A stretch of 5,614 bases of DNA from Candidatus Latescibacterota bacterium (GTDB lineage: Bacteria > Latescibacterota > UBA2968). The DNA lies in the NCBI GenBank assembly GCA_018650745.1, contig JABIFK010000708.1:1-5614 (forward strand), read 5' to 3'. The position numbers and the translations under genes were made by a program. This document shows, piece by piece, positions 1 to 5,614 of the stretch. Position 1 is the stretch's first letter. Every line of letters begins with the position of its first letter. The notes under the pieces are model-generated. The model did not search any database, was not told the DNA's origin, and saw only the letters and a list, made by a program, of their open reading frames with translations.

Positions 1-639
1 CGTGTGAACATTGCATCAGGTGAAAAGACGGTGCTTGTTTCTTTTGCACAGTTGCGTGATGCATTGATTGCGGATGGACATTCGGAAGTGAGTGCTTTGT
101 TTATCAATCACACACTTTGGAACCGAGATGGAGGTCGCATTTATTTTTATGCACGTGGTGGTTGGGATGGCAATAAAGGGGCAAGGATCAATCAACCTTT
201 TACAGTGAATGCCGATGGCAGTGATTTGACATTGCAAAGAGGGTTTATTGGTGGGCATCCCGAATGGGAAATGGGGCATCGTGCTATTGGTGGACAAGAT
301 GATAAGTTGGTGATTTACGATACGGATCTTCAAGAAGTGGTGGATCAGATTGCCGATCCGACGATTATTGAAAAACCGGGTGGGGATTCTTCTTTGTCGC
401 CCGATGGCAATTGGATTGTGACAGGGTATGGCAAGGGTGGGCACAACATGTGGGTGGTGTATCGGCGTACCGATGGTGCGTGGATTCGCACCCCCGAATA
501 TGATCAACGTCCCTATGTGTCGGGCGATTTGCGAAGTGACCCCGCACCTTTGTGGAATCGTGATGGATCGAAGATATTGTTTCCCTCACTAACCGCAGAT
601 GGATCGCGCCAACTACATATTATTCATCTGAATATTTAG
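1..639 (+). CDS. C-terminal part of a TolB/PD40-like beta-propeller protein (5' end outside window)
   Basis: The frame is open from base 1, so the GTG at position 4 is probably internal and the gene very likely begins upstream. It ends at TAG 637-639. Counting from that GTG, the 211 residues contain repeated propeller-blade signatures of the PD40/TolB kind: LWNRDGGRIYF (38-48), HPEWEMGH (85-92), LSPDGNWIVTGY (131-142) and LWNRDGSKILF (183-193). These W/SPDG-x-I-x-F strands are typical of TolB-like and oligogalacturonate-lyase-like propellers. The His-rich HPEW...GH segment recalls the metal-binding blade region of the latter, but lyase activity cannot be claimed from it. The likely role is carbohydrate or protein binding, or a lyase-type enzyme. 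No signal peptide can be judged because the N-terminus is missing. A strong terminator follows 21 bases after the stop, so this gene ends its transcription unit. The fold is fairly sure; the function is unknown. Confidence 0.8.
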   Translation, partial: RVNIASGEKTVLVSFAQLRDALIADGHSEVSALFINHTLWNRDGGRIYFYARGGWDGNKGARINQPFTVNADGSDLTLQRGFIGGHPEWEMGHRAIGGQDDKLVIYDTDLQEVVDQIADPTIIEKPGGDSSLSPDGNWIVTGYGKGGHNMWVVYRRTDGAWIRTPEYDQRPYVSGDLRSDPAPLWNRDGSKILFPSLTADGSRQLHIIHLNI

Positions 640-660
640 CAGAGATCATCTACACCGCAT

Positions 661-698
661 AAAAGTGCCCCATTCGAAATTCCGAATGGGGCACTTTT
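661..698. terminator. Rho-independent terminator, possibly shared by the two convergent genes
   Basis: A perfect 16-bp stem has arms AAAAGTGCCCCATTCG (661-676) and CGAATGGGGCACTTTT (683-698) around a 6-base loop. On the plus strand it is followed by a T-rich tail (ATTTTTAT), directly downstream of the propeller gene. The 5' A-run makes it usable in the opposite direction too, although the minus-strand U-tract is only four bases before ATGCGG. The lipoprotein gene converges from the right, and no other terminator is visible between its stop and this hairpin. Confidence 0.9.
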
Positions 699-720
699 AT
701 TTTTATAGTAGGGCTTTTAT

Positions 721-840
721 ACGTGTTCTTCGTGTTTAATGATCTTTTAGTGTTGTTCGTGGTCCCGCAGGGCTGATTGGGTTCCGTGCCTTTCCTCCGC
801 TTATTTTTTCCGTGTTTCTCCGTGATCGTTTTAGGTGTCT
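721..840 (-). repeat. Degenerate ACACGGAGA-type intergenic repeats
   Basis: Two related segments are visible on the plus strand. The first (722-753) begins CGTGTTCTTCGTG and continues to GATCTTTTAGTGT. The second (811-838) begins CGTGTTTCTCCGTG and continues to ATCGTTTTAGGTGT. They align with a roughly 6-7 base gap in the second copy. Read on the minus strand they give CACGGAGAAACACGG and CACGAAGAACACG. Related CACGG, CACGAAC and CGGAGGAAAGGCACGG fragments lie between them. The second copy contains the stop codon of the lipoprotein gene (831-833). Such CACGGAGA-rich intergenic repeats occur in many environmental bacterial genomes, but their function is unclear. The rest of this stretch shows no gene. 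Confidence 0.55.
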
Positions 841-2501
841 CGTTCGATCTTCACTATCTGATATCGCCCATCATCCCATTTGTAAAAGAAAACGCGTGTT
901 GGTTTGGTTGATGCGTTTGGGCGTTGGGTGCGAATTTCTATACTGTGATATTGTTTGCTGGGTAAGTTCGGTGGAAGGGGTATATGTGTGGTGGACTGGG
1001 TTTGGTTTTGAACGGCAGGCATTCCGCTTTGATCGTAGATGTGATAGCGATAGCTGGTTTGCTTGGCTTGGGCGATGTTGCCTTTTACAGCGAGGTCTTC
1101 AAAATGCAAACCTTGTTTATCAATCCAAAAATGGTCGAGGGGATTGATTTTGGCAAACCAATGACGACCAATTTTATCGCGGCGTTCTTGGAGCAAGCGC
1201 GTGAGTTCTTTTTCGGCATCGGGGTTGGAGAGTTGGCCCGATTTAACGAGGGCTTCGATATCGGCGTTGGTGAAAGACATGACATTTTTGGCACCCCAGT
1301 ATCCGTCGCGGGCTGTGCAGCGTTGGAAAGCAGAATTGGGGTAATTGGTCACCCATCGTGCGGGGCTGAAGACGGTACTTTCGAGATAACCAATGGAAGG
1401 GTATTTCATGGGGAGCGGTTCGTCCCAGGGTTTGCGGTAAAGGCCTAGAGCAAGTGTTGAGGGTACGATTTGTCTGAGATCAACAATATATTCATTACCC
1501 GATTTTTGGGTGCGAGGTCGTATGGAACTGCTACCTAACGAAGCGCCCATGTCAATGAGATAATGTTTGACATATCCATGTCCGTTTTGATCTTTGACAT
1601 ACATATTCAGGGTGTTGGCTGCACGGCGGTCAACGTCGTTGATCCAAGAGCTGATGACGCGCAAACCGCGCAACTCTCGGCGGTGTTCGTGTTCGACTCG
1701 GTCGTTGGGGTCGTCTTGGCGACGGCTTCGAAAATTAAAAATGCCAATGGGAGTGCCTTCGATGCGTTTGCTGGCCAAGCAGCGAATACGCCCATCTTTC
1801 TGGCTGGCAATACCTGAGAAGAGTTCATCCAAGTCAGATTGTGTCATTGCGCGTTCGCCCCCTTGGCCATCGGGGTACGGCACGTGTTTCCCTATTGTAA
1901 ATGAGGCAGGTTTGGTATATACCGCTGAATTTCTAGGCACATTATAACCTGCGGCATAAAGAATTTTGGAGGACACGACATCGGCAGTAGAGGCGAGCTC
2001 TCGGTTGCCCTTGGCCTCAAATTTGATGAAGTAAACATCGCCTTTTGCATCTTTGATCGTTAGGCCAGGTGCCACACCATTAAATTTGCCACGAATGATT
2101 TCCCACTTTCCTGTGGTATCGGGGTGCGCATCCCCGGGGCCAAGTTGAAGTTGTTGTGTATTGAGGGGGCTGAGGAAGTGGCGATTGGTGTACCAAGAGG
2201 AGTTGGGTGTTTCGTCCAAAGCGTTGACATTGTCGGCTTCGCGAGGGGGCGCAACGTTGGCAATGTTGCCCAATCGACGCGATCCCCATCCAAGATCAAG
2301 CGGTTTGCCTATTTCATTAAAGAACGTGAGGTAGACGATGTCCCAAATGAGGTTTTGGTCTATGGCTTTGAGTTCTGGAATGGGCTTTGTGTCGGGATCA
2401 ACCCATTTGATAGGTTTGGTGGTCAACTTGTTTTGAGATGTTGCACAACCTGTGAGTAAGATTGAGACAAGCAACCATGAATAGGGTATATATTTAGACA
2501 T
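831..2501 (-). CDS. Secreted lipoprotein of unknown function with a HipA-like kinase signature
   Basis: This is a 556-residue protein whose family I do not recognise. An N-terminal hydrophobic stretch ends in the lipobox L16-T-G-C19, so it should be lipidated on Cys19 and membrane-anchored outside the cytoplasm. Residues 133-325 read like a divergent protein-kinase fold of the HipA/PI3K-like type. VYFIKF contains Lys160, in the position of the ATP-binding Lys. ILYAAGYNVP (180-189) resembles the helix-C end of HipA. RCLASKRIEGTP (240-251) resembles the hinge strand. WINDVDRRAANTL (286-298) gives D291-x4-N296, like a catalytic loop. HYLIDMG (313-319) places D317 where DFG would lie. A conserved-looking WGAKNVMSFTNADIEALV (402-419) follows, then a helical segment and a C-terminal strand-rich part (about 461-556). 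The ATG at 2501 has GGAG 11 bases upstream on the minus strand. Kinase activity is an inference only; a catalytically dead or unrelated fold remains possible. Confidence 0.85.
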   Translation of the reverse strand: MSKYIPYSWLLVSILLTGCATSQNKLTTKPIKWVDPDTKPIPELKAIDQNLIWDIVYLTFFNEIGKPLDLGWGSRRLGNIANVAPPREADNVNALDETPNSSWYTNRHFLSPLNTQQLQLGPGDAHPDTTGKWEIIRGKFNGVAPGLTIKDAKGDVYFIKFEAKGNRELASTADVVSSKILYAAGYNVPRNSAVYTKPASFTIGKHVPYPDGQGGERAMTQSDLDELFSGIASQKDGRIRCLASKRIEGTPIGIFNFRSRRQDDPNDRVEHEHRRELRGLRVISSWINDVDRRAANTLNMYVKDQNGHGYVKHYLIDMGASLGSSSIRPRTQKSGNEYIVDLRQIVPSTLALGLYRKPWDEPLPMKYPSIGYLESTVFSPARWVTNYPNSAFQRCTARDGYWGAKNVMSFTNADIEALVKSGQLSNPDAEKELTRLLQERRDKIGRHWFAKINPLDHFWIDKQGLHFEDLAVKGNIAQAKQTSYRYHIYDQSGMPAVQNQTQSTTHIPLPPNLPSKQYHSIEIRTQRPNASTKPTRVFFYKWDDGRYQIVKIERDT

Positions 2502-2511
2502 TAAGGTTTTG

Positions 2512-2520
2512 TCTCCGTGT
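2512..2520 (-). repeat. Single ACACGGAGA element at the 5' end of the lipoprotein gene
   Basis: The minus strand reads ACACGGAGA here, matching the core of the repeats that overlap the 3' end of the same gene (721-840), and in the same orientation. The GGAG inside it is also the only Shine-Dalgarno-like sequence for the lipoprotein ATG. A nine-base match can be chance, so calling it a repeat copy is tentative. Confidence 0.3.
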
Positions 2521-2530
2521 GGGCAGCGTA

Positions 2531-2552
2531 TATTATGAACATGCTCATAATA
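2531..2552. promoter_or_regulatory. 22-bp operator-like palindrome in the divergent intergenic region
   Basis: Exact 8-base arms TATTATGA (2531-2538) and TCATAATA (2545-2552) flank ACATGC, whose inner CATG is also symmetric. Twenty of the 22 positions are therefore palindromic. The right arm, read on the minus strand, supplies the TATTAT -10 of the predicted lipoprotein promoter. The left arm supplies a plus-strand TATTAT (2531-2536) that has TTGTCT (2509-2514) 16 bases upstream as a possible weak -35. A dimeric repressor bound here would block both directions. No regulator gene is present in the window, and the binding protein is unknown. Confidence 0.55.
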
Positions 2553-2575
2553 AGCAAAAAGCCATATAGAACCAA
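2547..2575 (-). promoter_or_regulatory. Predicted sigma70-type promoter for the lipoprotein gene
   Basis: On the minus strand, TTGGTT (2570-2575) lies exactly 17 bases from TATTAT (2547-2552). The -10 matches consensus at 5 of 6 bases and the -35 at 3 of 6. The start of transcription would fall near 2540, inside the palindrome, giving a leader of about 40 bases before the ATG at 2501. Confidence 0.45.
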
Positions 2576-2623
2576 ATATCCTTTTTGTTCTATTTTGAGA
2601 TCATCCGTCTATCAGAAAATCAA

Positions 2624-2652
2624 TTGGTAAAACCGAGGCATCGCGATATATT
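2624..2652 (+). promoter_or_regulatory. Predicted sigma70-type promoter for the histidine kinase unit
   Basis: TTGGTA (2624-2629) and TATATT (2647-2652) are separated by 17 bases. They match consensus at 4 of 6 and 5 of 6 bases. Transcription would start near 2659, about 75 bases before the earliest usable start codon of the kinase, and could continue through the hydrolase and oxidoreductase genes. The area is AT-rich, so a chance match is possible. Confidence 0.4.
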
Positions 2653-2733
2653 TTATAGACTACAGGTGAGAAATTTAAATAAGGACTTATAACCAGGTGG
2701 TCGCACAGCGGTCTTAAAAAAACAATCCGCGAT

Positions 2734-4266
2734 TTGAAAAATGACTTGGATGAAGTGACCAGCAATTGGTTGCAGCGTATGACTGCGCTTTCAGATATCA
2801 ATCTGTACAGCACCAATTTGCGCTTGTATCAACTCCAACATGTGTTTGCTTTTCAAGATTCGACCAAAAAGCAACAAGCTGATTATATGGTTGTATTGAT
2901 CGACAAAATCAATGCGAATTTGGATGTATATGAAAAGCTAAAAGAATATTCTGAGCAGAAGAATTTGTATTCTGAAGAAGAGGGCCAACACTATCGTGCT
3001 TTTGCGCAATATTGGGAGACGTATCAGGATTTGTTTTTTGAAATCTTCCAGCATTCGAGGAGTGGGCAAAATCGCGAAGCGATTGCCTTGCTCAATGGCA
3101 AAGCTTTGGATGTGTTCACGCTTTGCAGCGCAGAGTTGTCGCGGTTGGTCAATTTGAATGAACAAGGGTCTTTGGATGCCGCCAAGCGGGCAGAACTGTC
3201 TCAGCGGGCAAGCCATAAGGTTTCGACGACGTTGTTGATTATAACGGTGGGTTTGTCGGTTGTGATCGCCTTGGCACTTGTGCGTTACATTACTGTGCCA
3301 GTGCAACGGTTGGCGCAGGCGGCGGGCAGTGTTGCCCAAGGGGACCTTGATGTGCGTCTTGAGGCAGACAGTGAGGATGAGATTGGTCAACTCACGTCAT
3401 CATTTGATAGAATGACAGTGGCCTTGCAAAAAGCGCGTGCACAAACGGAATCTCAGCAGCGCGCACTTGAGTCTACCAACGAAGATTTGGCCAAAAGCAA
3501 TGACGACCTTCAAGCGGCTATGCAACATTTGCAGGACACACAAGAGCAGCTTGTGATGCAAGAAAAAATGGCGGCATTGGGCGATTTGGTGGCTGGCGTG
3601 GCGCATGAGATTAACAATCCAATTGGTGTGGTGACCAGTGCGACGGATGTATCGAATCGTTGTGTCGCACGTATTGAGAGCGAATTAGAGGGTGCGCAAG
3701 AAGGGCCTGTTGGGAAGCTTTTGAACATGCTAAAAGATAATTTGCGGGTGACCCATGAAGCGGGTGACCGGGTTGCCATGTTGGTTAAGAGTTTGAGAAC
3801 CTTTGCTCGGTTGGATGAGGCGGAATATCAGAAAGTAGATATTCATGAAGGCCTGGACAGTAGTTTAACACTGATAGAGAGTGAATGGCGCGGGCGGGTG
3901 GTTATTGAGAAGGATTATACCCTTGAAGGAGAGATGACCTGCTATGCGAGTCAGTTAAATCAGGTTTTTGTGACCTTGCTCAAAAATGCTATGGCAGCCA
4001 TAGATTCTGAGGGCTCGGTTTCTATTATGACCAAACGCGAAAACGGTACGATGCATATTACAATTGCAGATACTGGGCATGGGATGGCCCCTGGGCGGCT
4101 GAATAAGATTTTTGATTTTGGTTTTGCTGTGGGTGACAAGCGCGTGAAGATGCGTTCGGGGTTGTCTGTTGCTTATAACATTATACAAAAACATCAGGGC
4201 AATATTTATGTTGAAAGCCAGGAGGGTAAGGGAACAACGTTTTTTATTAATTTGCCTATTTCATAA
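2734..4266 (+). CDS. Sensor histidine kinase (4HB sensor, TM, HAMP, HisKA, HATPase); N-terminus uncertain
   Basis: The protein is 510 residues from the TTG at 2734. Residues 1-160 are mostly helical and resemble the four-helix-bundle sensor of chemoreceptors and kinases (NLRLYQLQHVFAF at 28-40). One transmembrane helix lies at about 163-184. A HAMP domain follows (about 184-235, with P188 and DEIG 215-218), then a Gln-rich coiled coil (about 231-280). The HisKA motif AGVAHEINNPIG contains phospho-acceptor His291. The HATPase shows the N-box LLKNAMAAI (N418), G1 box DTGHGM (446-451), FDFGF (460-464) and a reduced G2 box MRSGLS (473-478). It should autophosphorylate His291 and pass phosphate to a response regulator, which is not in the window. 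The first transmembrane helix normally preceding this sensor type is absent, and no Shine-Dalgarno sequence precedes 2734. The frame is open only back to 2683. ATG 2779 is a later alternative. A 5' truncation is possible. Confidence 0.88.
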   Translation: MKNDLDEVTSNWLQRMTALSDINLYSTNLRLYQLQHVFAFQDSTKKQQADYMVVLIDKINANLDVYEKLKEYSEQKNLYSEEEGQHYRAFAQYWETYQDLFFEIFQHSRSGQNREAIALLNGKALDVFTLCSAELSRLVNLNEQGSLDAAKRAELSQRASHKVSTTLLIITVGLSVVIALALVRYITVPVQRLAQAAGSVAQGDLDVRLEADSEDEIGQLTSSFDRMTVALQKARAQTESQQRALESTNEDLAKSNDDLQAAMQHLQDTQEQLVMQEKMAALGDLVAGVAHEINNPIGVVTSATDVSNRCVARIESELEGAQEGPVGKLLNMLKDNLRVTHEAGDRVAMLVKSLRTFARLDEAEYQKVDIHEGLDSSLTLIESEWRGRVVIEKDYTLEGEMTCYASQLNQVFVTLLKNAMAAIDSEGSVSIMTKRENGTMHITIADTGHGMAPGRLNKIFDFGFAVGDKRVKMRSGLSVAYNIIQKHQGNIYVESQEGKGTTFFINLPIS

Positions 4267-4296
4267 ATTGACAGATATCACTTTCTAGAATTACAC

Positions 4297-5034
4297 ATGG
4301 GGTCCAATATGTTTGGAGATATAAAGAATAATGCAGGTGAGAAACTCGACTATGTGGTGCACCAAGGCAATGCCAACAGCAAGCAAATTGTGGTGTTGGG
4401 ACATGGTGTAACAGGCAACAAAGACCGGCCTTTTTTGGTGGCCTTGGCTGATGGGCTGGAAAGCGCAGGCATCAATGTGTTGCGCTTTTCTTTTGCGGGT
4501 AATGGCGATTCTGACGGCAGATTTGAAGATGCTGTGATTACAAAAGAAGTGGATGATTTGGGGCGTGTAATTGATGCCTTGGATGGGTATACCATTTGTT
4601 TTGTGGGGCACAGTATGGGAGGGGCTGTTGGTGTGTTGCGTGCAAGCACTGATGGGCGCATCCAGTATTTGATTTCTTTGGCCGGTATGGTGGATACCAA
4701 AGGGTTTGCTGAGCGTGAGTTTGGCGATGTCACGCCCGACGCAGGCAATATGTGGGACGATGAAGATTGTCCTTTATCCAGCGCTTATATGAATGATTTA
4801 ACTGCGCTTGATACGGTTGTGAATCGGGCCACCCAAATTCATGTTCCTTGGTTGCTGGTGCATGGCACAGAAGATGATGTGGTGCCTATTGAAGATTCTC
4901 AGTTGATTTTTACCAAGGCCAATGAACCTAAAGAATTGGTTGAATTGCCCGGTGCTGATCATGTGTTTGGTGATGCGGATACAGCTGTGATGGTTGAAAA
5001 GGTGGTGACTTGGGTTCAAGGACAGTTTGCTTAA
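4297..5034 (+). CDS. Alpha/beta hydrolase (serine hydrolase superfamily)
   Basis: This 245-residue protein has the full pattern of a compact alpha/beta hydrolase. VVLGHGVTGNKDRP (32-45) carries the oxyanion-side HG. FSFAGNGDSDG (64-74) matches the strand and loop of the BAAT/dienelactone-like group. The nucleophile elbow is GHSMGG with Ser106. HGTEDDVVP (189-197) supplies the acid, most likely Asp193. GADHVF (219-224) supplies His222. All triad residues are present, so it should be an active cytoplasmic esterase, lipase-like or acyl-transfer enzyme; the substrate cannot be told. There is no signal peptide. Two starts are possible: ATG 4297, with only a weak AGAA upstream, and ATG 4309, preceded by GGGG at a six-base spacing, which would shorten the product by four residues. 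The gene begins 30 bases after the histidine kinase stop and ends 16 bases before the oxidoreductase start, suggesting co-transcription. Confidence 0.92.
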   Translation: MGSNMFGDIKNNAGEKLDYVVHQGNANSKQIVVLGHGVTGNKDRPFLVALADGLESAGINVLRFSFAGNGDSDGRFEDAVITKEVDDLGRVIDALDGYTICFVGHSMGGAVGVLRASTDGRIQYLISLAGMVDTKGFAEREFGDVTPDAGNMWDDEDCPLSSAYMNDLTALDTVVNRATQIHVPWLLVHGTEDDVVPIEDSQLIFTKANEPKELVELPGADHVFGDADTAVMVEKVVTWVQGQFA

Positions 5035-5050
5035 TTTGGAGAAACGATCG

Positions 5051-5614
5051 ATGTCAGAGCGAATATATAAGGCGGCTGTCATTGGCTTGGGGATGATTGG
5101 TGGCGCAGACCAGGTATCGGGTGATGCTTTGGGGCAGCGTGTGGATAATATGGACGGCACACATGCGGTGGCCTATCAAAATCATTCACGCGTTCAGTTG
5201 GTTGCTGGGGCCAGTCGAGATGAAGGACGTCGTTCACGTTTTGAAGCGCGTACAGGCGCGAAGACGTATGCCCATTGGCGTGAGATGATTGCCGAAGAAG
5301 AGATTGATATGGTGAGTGTTGCCACATATACACCCACGCATGCCGAGATCTCTATTGCTTGTGCAGAGCGGGGCATACCTGTTGTCTTTTGCGAAAAACC
5401 GGCGGCAACCCGTTTGGATGATGCCGAAAAGGTGCTTGCGGTTTGTAGGCAAAAAAACGCGCTTTTGGTGTTTAACCATCAGCGCCGTTTTAATTTGAAC
5501 CATCGCAAGTTGCAAAAGCTGATTCAAGAAGGTGGGTTGGGAGACGTGACGTCGGGGTCTTTACAATGGCCATCGGGGCGACTGGGCAATGTGGGCACGC
5601 ATGCGATTGATGGC
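5051..5614 (+). CDS. Gfo/Idh/MocA-family oxidoreductase, N-terminal part (3' end outside window)
   Basis: The ATG at 5051 is preceded by GGAGA at 5038-5042, and the frame stays open for 188 codons to the window edge. The Rossmann motif VIGLGMIGG (10-18) binds the dinucleotide. The end of the second strand reads AGASRD (52-57); Ser-Arg there, rather than an acidic residue, may favour NADP(H), which is an inference. FCEKPAATRLDDA (113-125) is the family's signature EKP motif (Lys116). NVGTHAIDG (180-188) is the GxHxxD catalytic segment (His184, Asp187) at the start of the C-terminal domain. An extra loop of about 18 residues (19-37) lies between the glycine motif and HAVAY. Members oxidise or reduce sugars, inositols and related polyols; the substrate cannot be read from this half. 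It probably belongs to the same unit as the hydrolase. Confidence 0.93.
   Translation, partial: MSERIYKAAVIGLGMIGGADQVSGDALGQRVDNMDGTHAVAYQNHSRVQLVAGASRDEGRRSRFEARTGAKTYAHWREMIAEEEIDMVSVATYTPTHAEISIACAERGIPVVFCEKPAATRLDDAEKVLAVCRQKNALLVFNHQRRFNLNHRKLQKLIQEGGLGDVTSGSLQWPSGRLGNVGTHAIDG

Noticed and set aside
16..507. Minus-strand open frame opposite the propeller gene
   Set aside because: The translation is rich in His, Ile and Arg without domain motifs. The plus strand shows repeated propeller signatures, so this is a shadow.
984..1448. Long plus-strand open frame inside the lipoprotein gene
   Set aside because: It lies antisense to a gene with a clear lipobox and consistent domain pattern, has no ribosome site or recognisable motif, and is explained by codon bias of the opposite strand.
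2666..2692. GTG-started micro-ORF (eight codons) ahead of the histidine kinase, as a leader peptide or the true kinase N-terminus
   Set aside because: It is very short and out of frame with the kinase. It encodes no hydrophobic helix, and there is no paired attenuator structure to support a leader role.
4268..4296. Perfect TTGACA before the hydrolase gene, as an internal promoter
   Set aside because: The good -10-like TAGAAT (4286-4291) is only 12 bases away, and at 17 bases only the poor TTACAC abuts the ATG. The spacing does not support a working promoter.
4350..4748. Minus-strand open frame opposite the hydrolase
   Set aside because: It overlaps a complete catalytic-triad hydrolase on the plus strand and has Ser/Pro/Thr-rich low-information content.
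1..5614. CRISPR arrays, tRNA or rRNA genes, transposases, attachment sites
   Set aside because: I saw no regularly spaced repeats, no cloverleaf-like sequence with a CCA end, and no transposase or integrase motif on either strand.

Overview
The window is about 47-50% GC by eye and comes from a bacterium with a Gram-negative type envelope. The evidence is a signal-peptidase-II lipoprotein and a membrane histidine kinase. A TolB/PD40-type propeller, a Gfo/Idh/MocA oxidoreductase with an enlarged N-terminal loop, and intergenic ACACGGAGA-type repeats together recall environmental lineages such as Poribacteria, Latescibacteria or Planctomycetes. That placement is an impression from gene style and is not demonstrated.

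Layout. (1) 1-639 (+): the 3' end of a beta-propeller protein, cut by the left window edge and closed by a perfect 16-bp stem terminator (661-698). (2) 721-840: a short intergenic stretch holding two degenerate copies of a CGTGTTTCTCCGTG-like repeat; the second runs through the stop codon of the next gene. (3) 831-2501 (-): a 556-residue lipoprotein with no product I can name. Its middle carries a Lys / D-x4-N / D-x-G series resembling the HipA-like protein-kinase fold. (4) 2502-2733: a divergent regulatory region with a near-perfect 22-bp palindrome lying on the predicted lipoprotein promoter, plus a separate plus-strand promoter. (5) 2734-4266 (+): a sensor histidine kinase with a four-helix-bundle sensor, one transmembrane helix, HAMP, coiled coil, HisKA and HATPase. 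It lacks the expected first transmembrane helix and a convincing start codon. (6) 4297-5034 (+): an alpha/beta hydrolase. (7) 5051-5614 (+): the N-terminal 188 residues of a Gfo/Idh/MocA oxidoreductase, cut by the right edge.

The last three genes run in one direction with gaps of 30 and 16 bases and no terminator between them, so they could be one transcription unit. No response regulator is present in the window. I saw no tRNA, rRNA, CRISPR array or transposase. The items most worth a second look are the cryptic kinase-like lipoprotein, the palindrome over its promoter, and the missing N-terminus of the histidine kinase.
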